Assembly (NCBI RefSeq): GCF_000165425.1
Contig: NW_001798955.1
Coordinates: forward strand, 1-64,000
Source: Paramecium tetraurelia
Lineage: Eukaryota > Ciliophora > Oligohymenophorea > Peniculida > Parameciidae
DNA length: 64,000 nt
Reading direction: 5' to 3'
The translations under genes and the position numbers were made by a program. Positions 63,447 through 64,000 of this stretch are shown piece after piece. Below the pieces are notes generated by a model, which was given only the letters and a program-made list of their open reading frames with translations, was not told where the DNA came from and did not search any database. Numbering within the stretch: the first letter of the stretch is position 1; each line of letters starts with the position of its first letter.

Positions 63447-64000
63447 TCAAATATCAAAATTGAAGTCTCCTATTGGCTAATTTAAATATGGCAAATTTTA
63501 GGGATTGTTAGTAGACATTTTGCTTATATTTGGTATTTGCATATCTTCATCTTGAGTTTTTAGAGAATCAGCTAACATCATATCATGGAATCTTTAAAAG
63601 TCTATTTTGTCTTAACTGTTTAGTCTGATTTCGTTAAACATAGTATCTACTTTCACTGTTGACAGTTATTTGCCCCTTCTCTAAAAGGCTCGTCTAACAT
63701 CGAGGCTTGTGATATAATTTTTGTTGTCAATATCAAATTATTTAAATAAACCCCACAATCTTTCTTCATTCAAATATTGCTATTAATTTAATAAGGCCAT
63801 CATAAACTCGGAATAATGGATGGTTAAATCTCCATATAAGTTACCATCGTTTTTATTTGAGAATTTCAATTTTTTAATTAATTCTGACATCTCTTTTTCA
63901 GTATCATTTAAGCCTAATTTTTTCATGATTTGAGTCATTTCTTTAACTGAGATAGTACCGCTATTGTCTTTGTCAAACTCTTCAAATTATTATCTTAGAG
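63447..64000 (-). CDS. C-terminal EF-hand part of a CDPK-like protein (partial)
   Basis: The 3' part of a gene whose 5' end lies beyond the window; 184 codons are visible, ending at TGA 63447. It contains EF-hand type sequence: FEEFDKDNSGTISVKEMTQI with a canonical Ca2+ loop (DKDNSGTISVKE), a longer insert, IHYSEFMMALLN, then FKQFDIDNKNYITSLDVRRA and DKIDFQRFHDMML with imperfect loops. This arrangement follows the calmodulin-like tail of calcium-dependent protein kinases, which are abundant in Paramecium. The kinase domain itself is not in the window, so a stand-alone EF-hand protein is possible. Confidence 0.8.

Noticed and set aside
1-64000. tRNA, rRNA, telomere repeats, CRISPR arrays, transposons
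   Set aside because: I looked for tRNA T-arm signatures, CCCCAA/CCCAAA telomeric repeats, direct-repeat arrays and transposase motifs and saw none that held up. A covariance-model scan would be needed to exclude divergent tRNAs.

Overview
The window is ciliate macronuclear-type DNA, most likely from a Paramecium. TAA and TAG occur inside nearly every recognisable protein where glutamine is expected, and only TGA ends genes. The DNA is very AT-rich. Introns are tiny (18 to 37 nt, mostly 22 to 28), begin GTA or GTT, and end TAG or often AAG. Standard-code ORF calling breaks almost every gene here, so I rebuilt the genes by reading TAA/TAG as Gln and removing short GT..AG introns. For most multi-exon genes the spliced length comes out as an exact multiple of three, which checks the model independently.

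Layout. 1-2221: mostly non-coding, with a GC-richer minisatellite at about 1.1 kb. 2222-4142 (-): MORN-type repeat protein. 4143-6311: long AT-rich gap with a GC-richer island at its end. 6312-8345 (-): TPR-like repeat protein, nearly every repeat in its own exon. 8715-9330 (-): guanylate kinase. 9548-10841 (-): serine carboxypeptidase. 11190-11487 (+): small Cys-rich protein. 11722-15705 (-): ankyrin-repeat anoctamin. 15864-16787 (+): hypothetical. 17845-19798 (-): ULK-like kinase. 20007-24917 (+): membrane-PX protein, centrin-like EF-hand protein, Gln-rich helical protein and J-like protein, packed 24-56 bp apart. 24960-29171 (-): two homologous genes of an unrecognised family with a possible small gene between them. 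29553-31636 (+): protein kinase-Kelch fusion. 31666-35017 (-): hypothetical, Tousled-like kinase and RIIa protein. 35803-38259 (+): Gln-rich protein. 38322-47225 (+): IP3-receptor-type Ca2+ channel of 2925 residues. 47255-47793 (+): small protein. 48269-49600 (+): WGR-domain ATP-dependent DNA ligase. 50033-51281 (+): membrane RING protein. 51417-52007 (-): p24/TMED cargo receptor. 52088-55834 (-): centrosomal-type coiled-coil/IQ/polyGln protein. 57080-58660 (+): hypothetical. 58864-63082 (+): 1397-residue coiled-coil protein. 63447-64000 (-): C-terminal EF-hand part of a CDPK-like protein, running off the window.

These are housekeeping and cell-structure genes with no operon logic. Several touch calcium or the ciliate cortex (IP3 receptor, anoctamin, centrin-like protein, CDPK-like protein, RIIa protein, centrosomal-type protein), but nothing in the sequence shows co-regulation. 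No tRNA, rRNA, CRISPR array or intact transposon was seen. The most unusual items are an uncharacterised duplicated protein module in two adjacent genes (24960-29171), a gene with one phase-1 mini-intron ahead of almost every TPR-like repeat, an anoctamin fused to ankyrin repeats, and an IP3 receptor whose selectivity-filter segment departs from the animal sequence.
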